Shown here: piece after piece, positions 1 through 7,785 of the stretch
Numbering within the stretch: the first letter of the stretch is position 1
Layout: the number at the start of each line of letters is the position of its first letter
Assembly (NCBI RefSeq): GCF_000378205.1
Contig: NZ_KB899432.1
Location: 1 to 46,229, forward strand
Direction of reading: 5' to 3'
Source of the DNA: Sediminispirochaeta bajacaliforniensis DSM 16054
GTDB taxonomy: Bacteria; Spirochaetota; Spirochaetia; DSM-16054; Sediminispirochaetaceae
DNA length: 46,229 nucleotides
Translations under genes and position numbers: made by a program
Notes under the pieces: generated by a model
The model's input: only the letters and a program-made list of their open reading frames with translations
Databases searched by the model: none
What the model was told of the DNA's origin: nothing

Positions 1-383
1 CTTTCGAAGCCGTCGGCTACAAGGTCTTCGTGGATGTTCATGTCTGAGGTGAGGGAGGCTGAGGATGCGAGGCATTGGTGGGCAAGGCGGCGGATACGGT
101 CTGAGACGGTGGAGCAGGAGACGTTAAGGATACGAGAGAGGTCTCTGATGCCGGAGCTGGTGACGAGGTGAGCGAGGATGGTTTTGTAGGAAAGGTGGAA
201 ATGGGTCCAGTAGTCGATGCTGAAGGTGCGGGTGGAGAAGGAGAGGCGGCAGGTTTTGCATTTGAACTTTTGGATGCGGGGGGAGGTTTTGGTGGAGTAG
301 GAGCCTGCTCTAAAGAACCAGTGGCCTTTTGGAGAGAAGTGGTTGAGGCAATGGGGATTGGGGCAGAAGGGGGGATGGAACAT
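1..383 (-). CDS. IS transposase, N-terminal part (cut by window edge)
   Basis: This is the first 127 codons of a transposase that continues beyond the left edge. I translated it by hand from ATG at 383, which has AGGAG about 8 bases upstream. The protein starts MFHPPFCPNPHC and carries a zinc ribbon (CPNPHC near residues 7-12 and KCKTC near residues 44-48). A helix-turn-helix-like region follows (LSRILNVSCSTVSDRIRRLA), then an acidic DGFE motif at the cut, plausibly the first catalytic Asp of a DDE nuclease. The strongly C-ending codon usage differs from neighbouring genes, as expected for a mobile gene. Other frames here are also open but give low-complexity Pro/Ser/Ala or Gly-rich proteins. 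The C-terminal half of the same type of protein occurs at 45502-46229. Confidence 0.8.
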   Translation of the reverse strand, partial: MFHPPFCPNPHCLNHFSPKGHWFFRAGSYSTKTSPRIQKFKCKTCRLSFSTRTFSIDYWTHFHLSYKTILAHLVTSSGIRDLSRILNVSCSTVSDRIRRLAHQCLASSASLTSDMNIHEDLVADGFE

Positions 384-451
384 GGAAACACTCCTTTTTC
401 GTAGCGTTCTTACTATAAGTAACTACGAGAAAAGGAGATTTTATTCATTTT

Positions 452-473
452 TCACCACGATTCCGGACAGTAG
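452..473. repeat. IS terminal inverted repeat (left copy)
   Basis: Reading outward, the end of the IS is TCACCACGATTCC-G-GACAGTAG. The inverse complement at 45469-45490 has the same 22 bases except T in place of the G after TTCC. The two flanks diverge immediately after GACAGTAG, which fixes the element boundary to within a base or two. Confidence 0.8.
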
Positions 474-1610
474 TTACTGTTTACGGCCAGTAAGGATTGC
501 CACATAACGATCTCCCGGAAGCGGCTCCTCTTTATGCCGCTTCAACATGGCAATCAAACCCGCAGTAGACGCAGGAAGGACATTTAGCCCCTCTTTCTCC
601 CGGATGATCCTTGCAAAGGCAACCATCTCCTTATCGGTGGCATCCATAGCCCAGCCTCTGGAGTTGTAAATCGACGAAAGTGCCTGATCTCCGTCGATAG
701 AGTGCCAGTTTATCAGTGGTTCATTAACCGCCGACTCGTGTATCGAATCGGGAGCAAGATCGGAACATTCCGAAAAACCGCTTTTAAAGGCTTTGATGAT
801 CGGATTTTTTTTGGTTGCAGACCCTGCGATCAATTTCGGCATTCTACTTGTTTTTCCTCTTCTGTATAGACTGATAAAACCGCGTTGTATTCCCGCCAGG
901 GTTGATCCATTTGAAACGGGGATTGCAACGGCAGCGGGAGCATCACGAAGTTCGTCGTACAATTCATAGGCGATCTGGCCATAGGCTTCCATCTGTAGCA
1001 CTGAGTTTGTATCTCCCGGGTTTGCATCGTAGATGTCCTTTTCCGTAGCGTATTCCCGACATCGCTCTACAGCATCTTCGTAGTCTCCCGGCGTTCGGAT
1101 GATTTCCACGCCGTACCCCTGCATCTCGCTGATTCTACGGGTTTTATAGCTCTGAGGAATAAATGCCGTACAGGAAAGTCCCGCGAGCCGGGCGGCAAAG
1201 GCCATGGCTCCTCCGTAATTTCCGCAAGTTGCTATGGCGATACCGCTATAACCTCGACGCATCGCATCGCGAACATGGGCGAAGGCAATCCGGTCCTTTT
1301 GGGTTCCCGATGGATTTCCTCCCTCGAATTTTAGATAGAGCTGCCTGAGACCGAATTCCCGTTCGATGTTTCTCGCCCGAAGCAGAAGGGTATCTCCGAC
1401 TTCTGAATCGATGATATCTTCAAAAGCCGATATGCGTTCCTGAATGGGACGGTCATGATCTGAGGCGATAGCCGCTGCATCGTAGATGGCTTCCTGAATC
1501 TCCGGGAAGGCGTTCGATGCGTCTGCAAGGAGATCAAAGGTTTGATACTCCGATAGATTTTCCATGGGGCCGATTATATGGACTTTCTTCAATTTTGGCG
1601 AGATGATCAT
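474..1610 (-). CDS. Threonine-synthase-like PLP-dependent enzyme
   Basis: This is a fold-type II pyridoxal-phosphate enzyme of the threonine synthase / cysteine synthase superfamily, 378 residues. The PLP-lysine motif GGNPSGTQKDRIA places the Schiff-base Lys at about residue 105. ATCGNYGGAMA (about 128-138) is the substrate-loop region and IPVSNGSTLAG the glycine-rich phosphate-binding loop. The C-terminus YVAILTGRKQ is the usual family ending, so the gene is not truncated although the IS begins directly after its TAA. Family members convert phosphohomoserine to threonine, but the sequence resembles the looser threonine-synthase-like group, so the substrate is uncertain. No clear ribosome site precedes the chosen ATG; Met16 is an alternative start. 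It is divergent from the ATPase gene at 1682 across 71 bp. No other threonine gene is in the window. Confidence 0.8.
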   Translation of the reverse strand: MIISPKLKKVHIIGPMENLSEYQTFDLLADASNAFPEIQEAIYDAAAIASDHDRPIQERISAFEDIIDSEVGDTLLLRARNIEREFGLRQLYLKFEGGNPSGTQKDRIAFAHVRDAMRRGYSGIAIATCGNYGGAMAFAARLAGLSCTAFIPQSYKTRRISEMQGYGVEIIRTPGDYEDAVERCREYATEKDIYDANPGDTNSVLQMEAYGQIAYELYDELRDAPAAVAIPVSNGSTLAGIQRGFISLYRRGKTSRMPKLIAGSATKKNPIIKAFKSGFSECSDLAPDSIHESAVNEPLINWHSIDGDQALSSIYNSRGWAMDATDKEMVAFARIIREKEGLNVLPASTAGLIAMLKRHKEEPLPGDRYVAILTGRKQ

Positions 1611-1681
1611 GTTTGTACTTTGTTGTTTTTCTGCATTACTATTATCTGTAAGCTAAATGATTTCTTTGGAGGAGGTCCCAT

Positions 1682-2842
1682 ATGGCGCCGAAGATCATCT
1701 ATATTACCGGATTTCGACAACATGCGGGAAAAACGGTAACCAGTCTTGGCCTTATTCATCTTCTTAAGCGATGCTATCCACCGGAGAAGATAGGATATAT
1801 CAAGCCTGTGGGACAGGAGCTTGTCGAACTTTCGTCCGGGCTTACCGTTGATAAGGATGTGAAGATTGTGACGGCGTTTACCGGGATTGATGATACCGAG
1901 ACGGAATTTGCTTCTCCTGTTCAGCTTCGTTCCGGCTTTACGAAGGCCTATATCGCTAATCCCGATCGCGAGATGGTCACGATGGAACTTCGCGAGGATA
2001 TTATGAAAGCGATGGCCCATTTTGCCTCAATGGATGTCATTGTAGCCGAAGGAACGGGGCATCCCGGGGTTGGCGGCATCATAGGCCTTTCGAATGCGGA
2101 AGTCGGAAAGCTGCTTGGAGCGGATGTGGTCTTCCTTTCCGGGGGAGGGATCGGCAAGGCTCTGGATATGCTGGAGGTCGATCTCTCGTACTTTATGCAT
2201 AAAGGGTGCAATGTTCGAGGCATTATTTTTAATAAAATATTACCGGACAAGATTGATCAATCTCGCCGTTATCTCACTGAAGAGCTTCTGCGTAGGGCCT
2301 ACCCGGGTTTCCCGGAACCTCTTCGAATCCTTGGTTTTCTTCCTGTGATGTCGGATTTGCCAAACCCTTCAATGGACCTTATCAGGCGGAAGTTTAAGGA
2401 CGCAGAGGTCGTGGGGAATTTTGAAGAAAAAAGTTGGCACAGGCCCTGTCGAAGCGTCCGGATTATTAGTCTGCGTACCGAATACCTCGATCTCGCTCGC
2501 TATATCGGTTCCGGAGATCTCATCATTATAGGATCTGGCTCTACCGAAAGACTCCGAAAGGTCTTGGAACACAACGCGAAGCTTACCGATCCTGTCGGCG
2601 GGATCATCATAACCTGTAAGGATGATGCGACTCTTGATCCCGAGATCCACCGTATGCTTGAAGAGGCTGATATCCCAACACTTCTTATTGACCTTGATAC
2701 TGCCGGAACCGAACAGCAGGTGATGCAAGTCTTTGAGAATACGAAGCTGCAACTGTACGATAATGATAAGTATCAGAAAATATGTTCTCTTTTCGAAGAA
2801 TATTTCGACTTTGAAAAATTTCGGGAGTTGTTTCTCCCCTGA
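1682..2842 (+). CDS. BioD/Pta-N-like P-loop ATPase with DRTGG-like domain
   Basis: A cytoplasmic protein of 386 residues. The N-terminal half is a dethiobiotin-synthetase/CobQ-like P-loop domain: Walker A at residues 10-18 (GFRQHAGKT), and a second motif VIVAEGTGHPGVGG typical of the BioD-like part of phosphotransacetylases. The C-terminal 150 residues (from about RIISLRTEYLDLARYI) resemble the DRTGG regulatory domain, including GGIIIT. No phosphotransacetylase catalytic domain follows, so this is a stand-alone regulatory or ligase-like version; its reaction is unknown. GGAGGAGG lies 7 bases before the ATG. It is followed at 11 bp by the kinase gene at 2854, so the three plus-strand genes probably form one transcript. 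A weak promoter-like TTGTAC/TACTAT pair lies near 1615-1650. Confidence 0.75.
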   Translation: MAPKIIYITGFRQHAGKTVTSLGLIHLLKRCYPPEKIGYIKPVGQELVELSSGLTVDKDVKIVTAFTGIDDTETEFASPVQLRSGFTKAYIANPDREMVTMELREDIMKAMAHFASMDVIVAEGTGHPGVGGIIGLSNAEVGKLLGADVVFLSGGGIGKALDMLEVDLSYFMHKGCNVRGIIFNKILPDKIDQSRRYLTEELLRRAYPGFPEPLRILGFLPVMSDLPNPSMDLIRRKFKDAEVVGNFEEKSWHRPCRSVRIISLRTEYLDLARYIGSGDLIIIGSGSTERLRKVLEHNAKLTDPVGGIIITCKDDATLDPEIHRMLEEADIPTLLIDLDTAGTEQQVMQVFENTKLQLYDNDKYQKICSLFEEYFDFEKFRELFLP

Positions 2843-2853
2843 GGGGATAGAGC

Positions 2854-4956
2854 ATGAATCTGCTTTCCCTTGCTTCCTATACTGGATTTCTTGTTTCTAT
2901 GGTGGCGGGGATTGATGGGCTTCGGCGAAACTCCAGAACGATGAAGGGAGTTCTTTTTTTTCTTTTTTCGCTTTCGGTTGGGATATGGTGTTTGGGGTAT
3001 GCTTTTTTATATGCGGCCGACAACGAAACCGTCGCCTGGTTCTGGTATCGTCTGACCGCGCCTGGCTGGTGTTTTCTCCCTGCGCTGGTCTTTCATTTTG
3101 TCATGATACTTACCGAAACAAAAGACCTGAGAAAAGGTGTTACATCGTTTTTGTATCTGATTGCCCTGGTTTTTTCATGGAAGGCACTCACCGGCGTGCT
3201 TATGGCAAAAGAGTTTCTATTTCGTCCAGATGCTTTTGCCACTATTGAGGTCCATGCGGTAGAGTCCCCCTGGTACCGGGCATATCTTGTTTACCAGATT
3301 GGATCATTATCGGCAGGCTTCTTTCTTCTTATCAAATGGCGTATGCGGACTAATGTGCTACGCTTTAAGAAACAGGCCAATTTAATTATTGGTTTTTTTC
3401 TTGTTACGCTTCTGTTTTTGAATGCCTTTAGTTTTCTTCCTTCTTTTTTTTCTTCTCCTTGGCCGAATATCGCACCGGCCGTTTTAGTCCTTATCATGAT
3501 CGGTACATGGTATGCAATCACCCGCTACCGTATGCTCGATGTTACTCCTGAGCTTGCTGCCGGTTATATTCTGTCTAAAATGCTTGATGGAGTTTTGTTG
3601 GTGGATGCTGCCGGTACTATCCGTGATGCCAATAACCGTATCATTGAAATGCTTGGAATCCGTCGGAGAGCACTTATCGGGCAGAGGCTCATTCGTCTTT
3701 TCCCTGCAACGGATTCTTTTGATCCCATGACCGAATTTGATATCGATAAACTTGATTCAACTGCAACCCTGGAACGCGAGGTTTTATGCGGTTTTTCTCC
3801 GGAAGATGCAATACCGGTACTGGCTGCCTTTTCTCTGCTTCTTGATTCTGCCGGTGAAGTCGGAGGAGCCGTAGTTGTTGTTCACGACCTTCGGTTTCGT
3901 CGGGAACTGGAGACGGCTAAAATAGAGGCGGAGAAGGCCGATCGGGCAAAGGCGCGTTTTCTTGCTCATATGAGTCACGACATCAAAACTCCGCTGAACA
4001 GCATTATCGGATATGCACAGCTTTTGGTTTCCGATGATGAACTCTCTTCCCGTAATCGGCGTTTGAGTATCAGTATTTGTGAAAGTGGTAATCACCTGCT
4101 CGAGCTCCTTAGCGACATTCTTGATGCTACACAGATGGAAGCGGGAAGGATGGTCATAGAGCGAAAGGGTTTTCCCTTTAGGAACCTTCTGAGAGAGATA
4201 GCAATAGGCTACCGCCTTACGGCAAAAAGGCATGGTCTTGATTTTCGGGTTTGCCTCGGATCAAATCTTCCTATGTTTTTGCTTGGTGATAAAAAGAGGA
4301 TTTTACAGATATTAAACAATATTCTTTCGAATGCCGTGAAATATACCCCTGTGGGAGGGCGGGTGGAATGCAAGGTGGAAACCTCCTTCGATGAAACAAC
4401 TTCCATCCGAGTCCTCCGCATCATCGTGAGCGATACGGGGCCGGGTATTTCCGAAGAATTACAGAAAAGTATATTTGAGCCTTTTGCCCGGGGAGCGGAA
4501 TATGCCGGTAGGGTTGAAGGGCAGGGACTTGGACTGACCATCAGTCGTGAGCTTACCAGAATGATGGGGGGAATCCTTGAATATCGGGATGCCGAGATTG
4601 GGGGAAGCTCCTTCATCTTTACAATTCCTGTTGAAATCTGTGATGAAAAAAACGATGCTCAATGGTGTGAGGAGGCTTTTGTGCATAGCACCGAAAAATA
4701 TCGTATGGGAATTGACTCTCGTGTTCCCATCATAGACCTTTTGCCTTCGGAGATTCCTGCTGTCTCTGTTCTTGGGCAGATGCGTTCTCTTATCGGTGAT
4801 GGAGATATCGGTGCCTTTATTGAGTTTGTCGACGGACATGGAAAAAGTCGTTTCCCTGAATTTTTCAACTACTTTCGTACTTTGGCGGAAGGTTTCCAAA
4901 TTCACCGTATTCAGGATGAGCTTGAAATCTTTATGTCTTCGGAGAGAGCGCGATGA
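2854..4956 (+). CDS. 7TM-PAS sensor histidine kinase
   Basis: An inner-membrane sensor kinase of 700 residues. Residues 1-220 hold about seven hydrophobic helices of the histidine-kinase 7TM type. A PAS-like domain follows (about 235-345, LDGVLLVDAAGTIRDANNRI), then HisKA with FLAHMSHDIKTPLNS (phospho-acceptor His375). The HATPase region has N-box LNNILSNAVKYTP, G1 SDTGPGISEE and G2 GQGLGLTISREL. The last 90 residues (from about LLPSEIPAVSVLGQM) form a helical tail of the kind usually found at the end of hybrid kinases after a receiver. Here no receiver is fused; it is encoded by the next gene, which overlaps by 4 bases (ATGA). The pair therefore looks like a split hybrid kinase. Signal unknown. 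Confidence 0.9.
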   Translation: MNLLSLASYTGFLVSMVAGIDGLRRNSRTMKGVLFFLFSLSVGIWCLGYAFLYAADNETVAWFWYRLTAPGWCFLPALVFHFVMILTETKDLRKGVTSFLYLIALVFSWKALTGVLMAKEFLFRPDAFATIEVHAVESPWYRAYLVYQIGSLSAGFFLLIKWRMRTNVLRFKKQANLIIGFFLVTLLFLNAFSFLPSFFSSPWPNIAPAVLVLIMIGTWYAITRYRMLDVTPELAAGYILSKMLDGVLLVDAAGTIRDANNRIIEMLGIRRRALIGQRLIRLFPATDSFDPMTEFDIDKLDSTATLEREVLCGFSPEDAIPVLAAFSLLLDSAGEVGGAVVVVHDLRFRRELETAKIEAEKADRAKARFLAHMSHDIKTPLNSIIGYAQLLVSDDELSSRNRRLSISICESGNHLLELLSDILDATQMEAGRMVIERKGFPFRNLLREIAIGYRLTAKRHGLDFRVCLGSNLPMFLLGDKKRILQILNNILSNAVKYTPVGGRVECKVETSFDETTSIRVLRIIVSDTGPGISEELQKSIFEPFARGAEYAGRVEGQGLGLTISRELTRMMGGILEYRDAEIGGSSFIFTIPVEICDEKNDAQWCEEAFVHSTEKYRMGIDSRVPIIDLLPSEIPAVSVLGQMRSLIGDGDIGAFIEFVDGHGKSRFPEFFNYFRTLAEGFQIHRIQDELEIFMSSERAR

Positions 4957-5627
4957 ATGATGACATTATCAATGTTTTAATTATCGATGATACTCCGATT
5001 AACCTTGCCCTGCTATACGATGTGCTGGAGGTTAATGGCTGCAAGGTCTTTGTCGCTCAGGACGGACGAAAGGGGGCCGAACTTGCAAAGAATCGACAAC
5101 CGGACATTGTTCTTCTTGATGTCATGATGCCCGATTTTGACGGCTTTGAAACCTGCCGACTTTTACAAAGCGATGAACACACCAAGGATATTCCCGTGAT
5201 TTTTCTTTCTGCGCTTTCCGATATGGAAAGCACATTAAAAGGGTTTCGTGCTGGGGCCGTTGATTATGTAACCAAACCACTCAGGCAGGAAGAGGTCCTT
5301 GCACGGATACAGGTACAAGTTGAATTGAAGCGGAGTCGTGAGCGTATTCGTGAACTGGAACGAAAGAATACCGTTCTTGCGATGGCGGTCACAACGGCCC
5401 ATGAAATAACACAGCCCCTGACTATTTTGAAAGGCGCTCTTGATTTACTTTCCATGGAAATCGAGGTCCATGATATATCGAGAGCCATGGAATATGTCGG
5501 TCGCTGCCGGATGGCTGCGGCCCGTATAGAACGGCTTATGGAGAAGTATCGATCCGATGTAGGTGTCGGTATCGGAGAATATGGGGGCGGAAGTTCGATG
5601 GTCCTTTTCCCGGAAAAGTCGGATTAG
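4953..5627 (+). CDS. Response regulator with C-terminal HisKA-like H-box domain
   Basis: 224 residues. The receiver domain (1-120) has the acidic pair near residues 11-12 (IIDDTPIN), phospho-acceptor Asp56 (LLDVMMPDFDG), the Ser/Thr switch (FLSALSD) and Lys (YVTKPLRQEE). A coiled-coil linker (ELKRSRERIRELERKN) leads into TTAHEITQPLTILKGALDLL, which matches a HisKA H-box with His150, followed by a helical stretch to about residue 205. There is no HATPase domain and no DNA-binding or GGDEF output. It is translationally coupled (ATGA) to the kinase at 2854, its obvious partner. The H-box could be a dimerisation module, a phosphate relay site, or a remnant of a kinase; none of these is proven. 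Confidence 0.85.
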   Translation: MNDDIINVLIIDDTPINLALLYDVLEVNGCKVFVAQDGRKGAELAKNRQPDIVLLDVMMPDFDGFETCRLLQSDEHTKDIPVIFLSALSDMESTLKGFRAGAVDYVTKPLRQEEVLARIQVQVELKRSRERIRELERKNTVLAMAVTTAHEITQPLTILKGALDLLSMEIEVHDISRAMEYVGRCRMAAARIERLMEKYRSDVGVGIGEYGGGSSMVLFPEKSD

Positions 5628-5659
5628 CGTTTGAATGGTTGCTGAGTGCGATGGCTTGC

Positions 5660-5688
5660 TTGACACTGCCGGAGCAAGATTCTACTAT
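5660..5688 (+). promoter_or_regulatory. Sigma-70 type promoter of the PTS IIA-antiporter-hexokinase operon
   Basis: Perfect -35 TTGACA (5660-5665), 17-bp spacer, -10 TACTAT (5683-5688). The predicted transcript starts near 5695, at a small hairpin TCCCC-ATCT-GGGGA. Confidence 0.75.
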
Positions 5689-5726
5689 TTTCCAGTCCCC
5701 ATCTGGGGATGACAAGGGGTTTATAC

Positions 5727-6179
5727 ATGAAGAAGCTGTATGAGTATCTCGATGAGAAAAATATGCTCTTTACCGATTCATCGGTGAAGGATGACATTTT
5801 GGAAACAATGGTTGATGTCTGTTTCTCCGCGGGGAAGGTGAAGGACCTTGAGGAGTTCAAGACTGCCATCTTTGAACGAGAAGCGATCATGAGTACAGGG
5901 ATCGGTCTTGGAATAGCGGTCCCTCATGCAAAAATTGGGTGTGTTGAAGATTTTTTTATTACCGTCGCCATTCTTGGAGAAGAGGTGGACTGGGGTGCCA
6001 TCGATGATAAACCTGTCTCCATTGTCTTCCTTATTGGCGGACCGGAAAATCAGCAAACCGAGTATCTTGGGATTCTTTCGAAAATTGTTTTATTTACGAA
6101 GAGTGAAACAAGAAGAAAGGCCTTATCCTCGGCTACGACACCGGAAGAGGTTATCAAAATCTTTCGTCCTCTTAACTGA
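5727..6179 (+). CDS. PTS IIA (fructose/nitrogen type) domain protein
   Basis: A single-domain EIIA of the fructose/mannitol/PtsN family, 150 residues from the preferred ATG at 5727 (AAGGGG upstream). An in-frame ATG at 5709 would add six residues. The phosphorylation site is GIAVPHAK with His67. EIREAI-like FEREAIMSTGIG and the ending PEEVIKIFRPL fit the family. It accepts phosphate from HPr; no EIIB or EIIC sugar permease is encoded nearby, so a regulatory PtsN-like role is more likely than sugar transport. It is first in an operon with an antiporter, a PII-like protein and a hexokinase, which suggests control of ion transport by carbon/energy state. Confidence 0.85.
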   Translation: MKKLYEYLDEKNMLFTDSSVKDDILETMVDVCFSAGKVKDLEEFKTAIFEREAIMSTGIGLGIAVPHAKIGCVEDFFITVAILGEEVDWGAIDDKPVSIVFLIGGPENQQTEYLGILSKIVLFTKSETRRKALSSATTPEEVIKIFRPLN

Positions 6180-6194
6180 CGGGTATTGTTTGTT

Positions 6195-7427
6195 ATGGAA
6201 TTGAACGTATTTCTCTATCTGTCGGCAATATTTCTTGCCGCCTTCGTCATGAAAGGAGTTACAGGGAAGCTGAAAATTCCCGAAGTAACAGGATACGTAT
6301 TGGTCGGCGTCATGCTCGGTGTGTCGGTCTTACGGCTCCTCTCTTCCTCGGTCCTTGACCACCTCTCGTCGGTTTCCACCATTGCTCTTGGCATTATTGC
6401 CTTTATCATCGGTGTGGAGCTTCGGATTGACGTGATCAAGAAACTTGGAAAGACGATCCTTTTTATTGTTTTGTTTGAGTGTCTGACCGCCTTTGCCTTT
6501 GTTTACATCGGCATTATGCTGCTTTTCCCTGGGAACCCCGAGACGGCGCTTTTGTTGGGGGCTGTTGCCTCTGCCACGGCCCCGGCCGCCACGGTTGCCG
6601 TTATTAAGCAGTATGGTGCCCGCGGGCCGCTTACCAGTACCATTATGGCGGTGGTCGGTATTGATGACGCGATGGCGCTTATTATCTATGTTATCGCGTC
6701 CGCTTTTGTTAAGGCGTCTATCATTGGTGGACAGGTCCACGTATCGAAGATCATCCTTTCGACTCTCGTCTCAATCGGAGAATCTTTGGCCCTTGGCGTC
6801 TTCGCGGCTTTTCTGTTCGGTATTATATTGAAAAAGAGTAGAAGCACCGATTGGATCAGACTGTTACTTGCTGCTACGATTCTGGGGCTCCTGGGCCTAA
6901 GTGAACTACTGGGCTGTTCCGAGTTGCTGGCGGTTATGGTATTTGGTGCCATGATGATAAATCGTTTCCCGGTGCTTGGAAAAAAGAGTGGTTCAATCAT
7001 CGATGACTTAAGCCCTTACTTCCTTGCCGCTTTTTTTATCCTTGGAGGAGCTCATCTCGATCTCCGTTCGATCAGCAAGATTGGCGTCATGGGATTAGCC
7101 TATTTCGGACTGCGGAGCAGCGGTAAAATCGGGGGTGCTTCGCTGGGAGCGATACTTGGCAAAGCGCCGAAGAATGTTCGTAACAATATCGGTCTGGCGC
7201 TACTCCCTCAGGTGGGGGTAGCCCTTGCCCTTGCCTTGTCGATTAATAAAGAGTTCACCAAGCCTGAATATGGTTCGGCCGGTGCTGGGATGGCTAGTGC
7301 CATCATTAATATATTGCTTTTTACCACGGTGATAACCGAAGTGGTTGGGCCGTTGCTGACGCGTTTCGCCTTGCGAAGGTCCGGGGAAGCGAAGGGTTCT
7401 TCAGAGCACGCTCCCCAAGGAGGATGA
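6195..7427 (+). CDS. Cation/proton antiporter (CPA family)
   Basis: An integral membrane protein of about 410 residues with roughly 11-13 hydrophobic segments. It resembles the Na+/H+ exchanger (Kef/NapA-like CPA2) family: KLKIPEVTGYVLVGVMLG near the N-terminus, ASATAPAATVAVIKQY in the unwound helix region, and GIDDAMALIIY with the double-Asp that marks ion-binding sites of electrogenic antiporters. No TrkA-N domain is fused. I prefer ATG 6195 to the TTG at 6186; the ribosome site is weak (GGG). It lies 15 bp after the PTS IIA gene and 1 bp before the PII-like gene. The likely role is Na+ or K+/H+ exchange under osmotic or pH stress; the ion is not determined. Confidence 0.88.
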   Translation: MELNVFLYLSAIFLAAFVMKGVTGKLKIPEVTGYVLVGVMLGVSVLRLLSSSVLDHLSSVSTIALGIIAFIIGVELRIDVIKKLGKTILFIVLFECLTAFAFVYIGIMLLFPGNPETALLLGAVASATAPAATVAVIKQYGARGPLTSTIMAVVGIDDAMALIIYVIASAFVKASIIGGQVHVSKIILSTLVSIGESLALGVFAAFLFGIILKKSRSTDWIRLLLAATILGLLGLSELLGCSELLAVMVFGAMMINRFPVLGKKSGSIIDDLSPYFLAAFFILGGAHLDLRSISKIGVMGLAYFGLRSSGKIGGASLGAILGKAPKNVRNNIGLALLPQVGVALALALSINKEFTKPEYGSAGAGMASAIINILLFTTVITEVVGPLLTRFALRRSGEAKGSSEHAPQGG

Positions 7428-7428
7428 A

Positions 7429-7785
7429 ATGTACTATATGATTCTTGAGGTAGCCGATCCCGATTTGAAAGAGGATGTTTTTCTTGCTCTTCAGAGTATC
7501 GGGATCACTCATGCTTCCACTTTTGACGGACAGGATATTTCCGGAGCACTTTCCGATGAACTGAATCTTTTTTCGGGCTTTTTTCGCGGAGATAAGATCG
7601 AACGCGGAGAGCTGATGGTGATTACAGCCCAGGTTCGAACGAGGGAGCAGGTTCGGGACTTGCTTACCAACCTCCGGGAAGCGGAAATTGACATCGATCG
7701 TCAGGATATCATTAATCTGACACTTGTTCCCGCAGTCATGACTTTCTCAAGCCATCATGGCTTCTTCGAGGAAGGAGATAGCTGA
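7429..7785 (+). CDS. Small PII-like (ferredoxin-fold) regulatory protein, putative
   Basis: 118 residues, soluble, with no signal or membrane segment. The alternating pattern YYMILEVADPDLKEDVFLALQSIGITHASTFDG, then VITAQVRTREQVRDLLTNLREAEID, looks like the beta-alpha-beta arrangement of PII, CutA or ACT-type small regulators. I do not see the PII T-loop Tyr or a definite nucleotide motif, so this is a fold-level guess. AGGAGG precedes ATG 7429. It sits between an antiporter and a hexokinase and overlaps the latter by one base (TGATG), so it may be a sensor subunit for the antiporter. PII-like proteins next to transporters commonly act this way. Confidence 0.55.
   Translation: MYYMILEVADPDLKEDVFLALQSIGITHASTFDGQDISGALSDELNLFSGFFRGDKIERGELMVITAQVRTREQVRDLLTNLREAEIDIDRQDIINLTLVPAVMTFSSHHGFFEEGDS

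Larger units (their letters stand above)
1..473 (-). mobile_element. Insertion sequence, partial (transposase 5' half and one terminal repeat)
   Basis: The 5' half of an insertion sequence runs off the left edge. It contains the transposase start (ATG at 383), a leader of about 68 bp and a terminal inverted repeat at 452-473. The leader holds a long imperfect hairpin at 399-428 (outer arms TCGTAG/CTACGA) just upstream of the AGGAG ribosome site, a place where IS elements often limit read-through expression. The same repeat, in inverted orientation with one mismatch, ends the IS at the right side of the window. The element boundary (about 473) touches the TAA stop codon of the neighbouring gene. 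IS family not assigned; target duplications cannot be tested because the other end is outside. Confidence 0.85.

Noticed and set aside
38-391. Frame on the minus strand starting at a GTG, 117 residues of Pro/Ser/Ala-rich protein
   Set aside because: It is a shifted reading of the transposase; the frame from ATG 383 gives a zinc ribbon and runs open to the edge.
168-404. Gly/Glu-rich open frame on the plus strand
   Set aside because: Antisense of the transposase start with biased composition; no ribosome site or domain.
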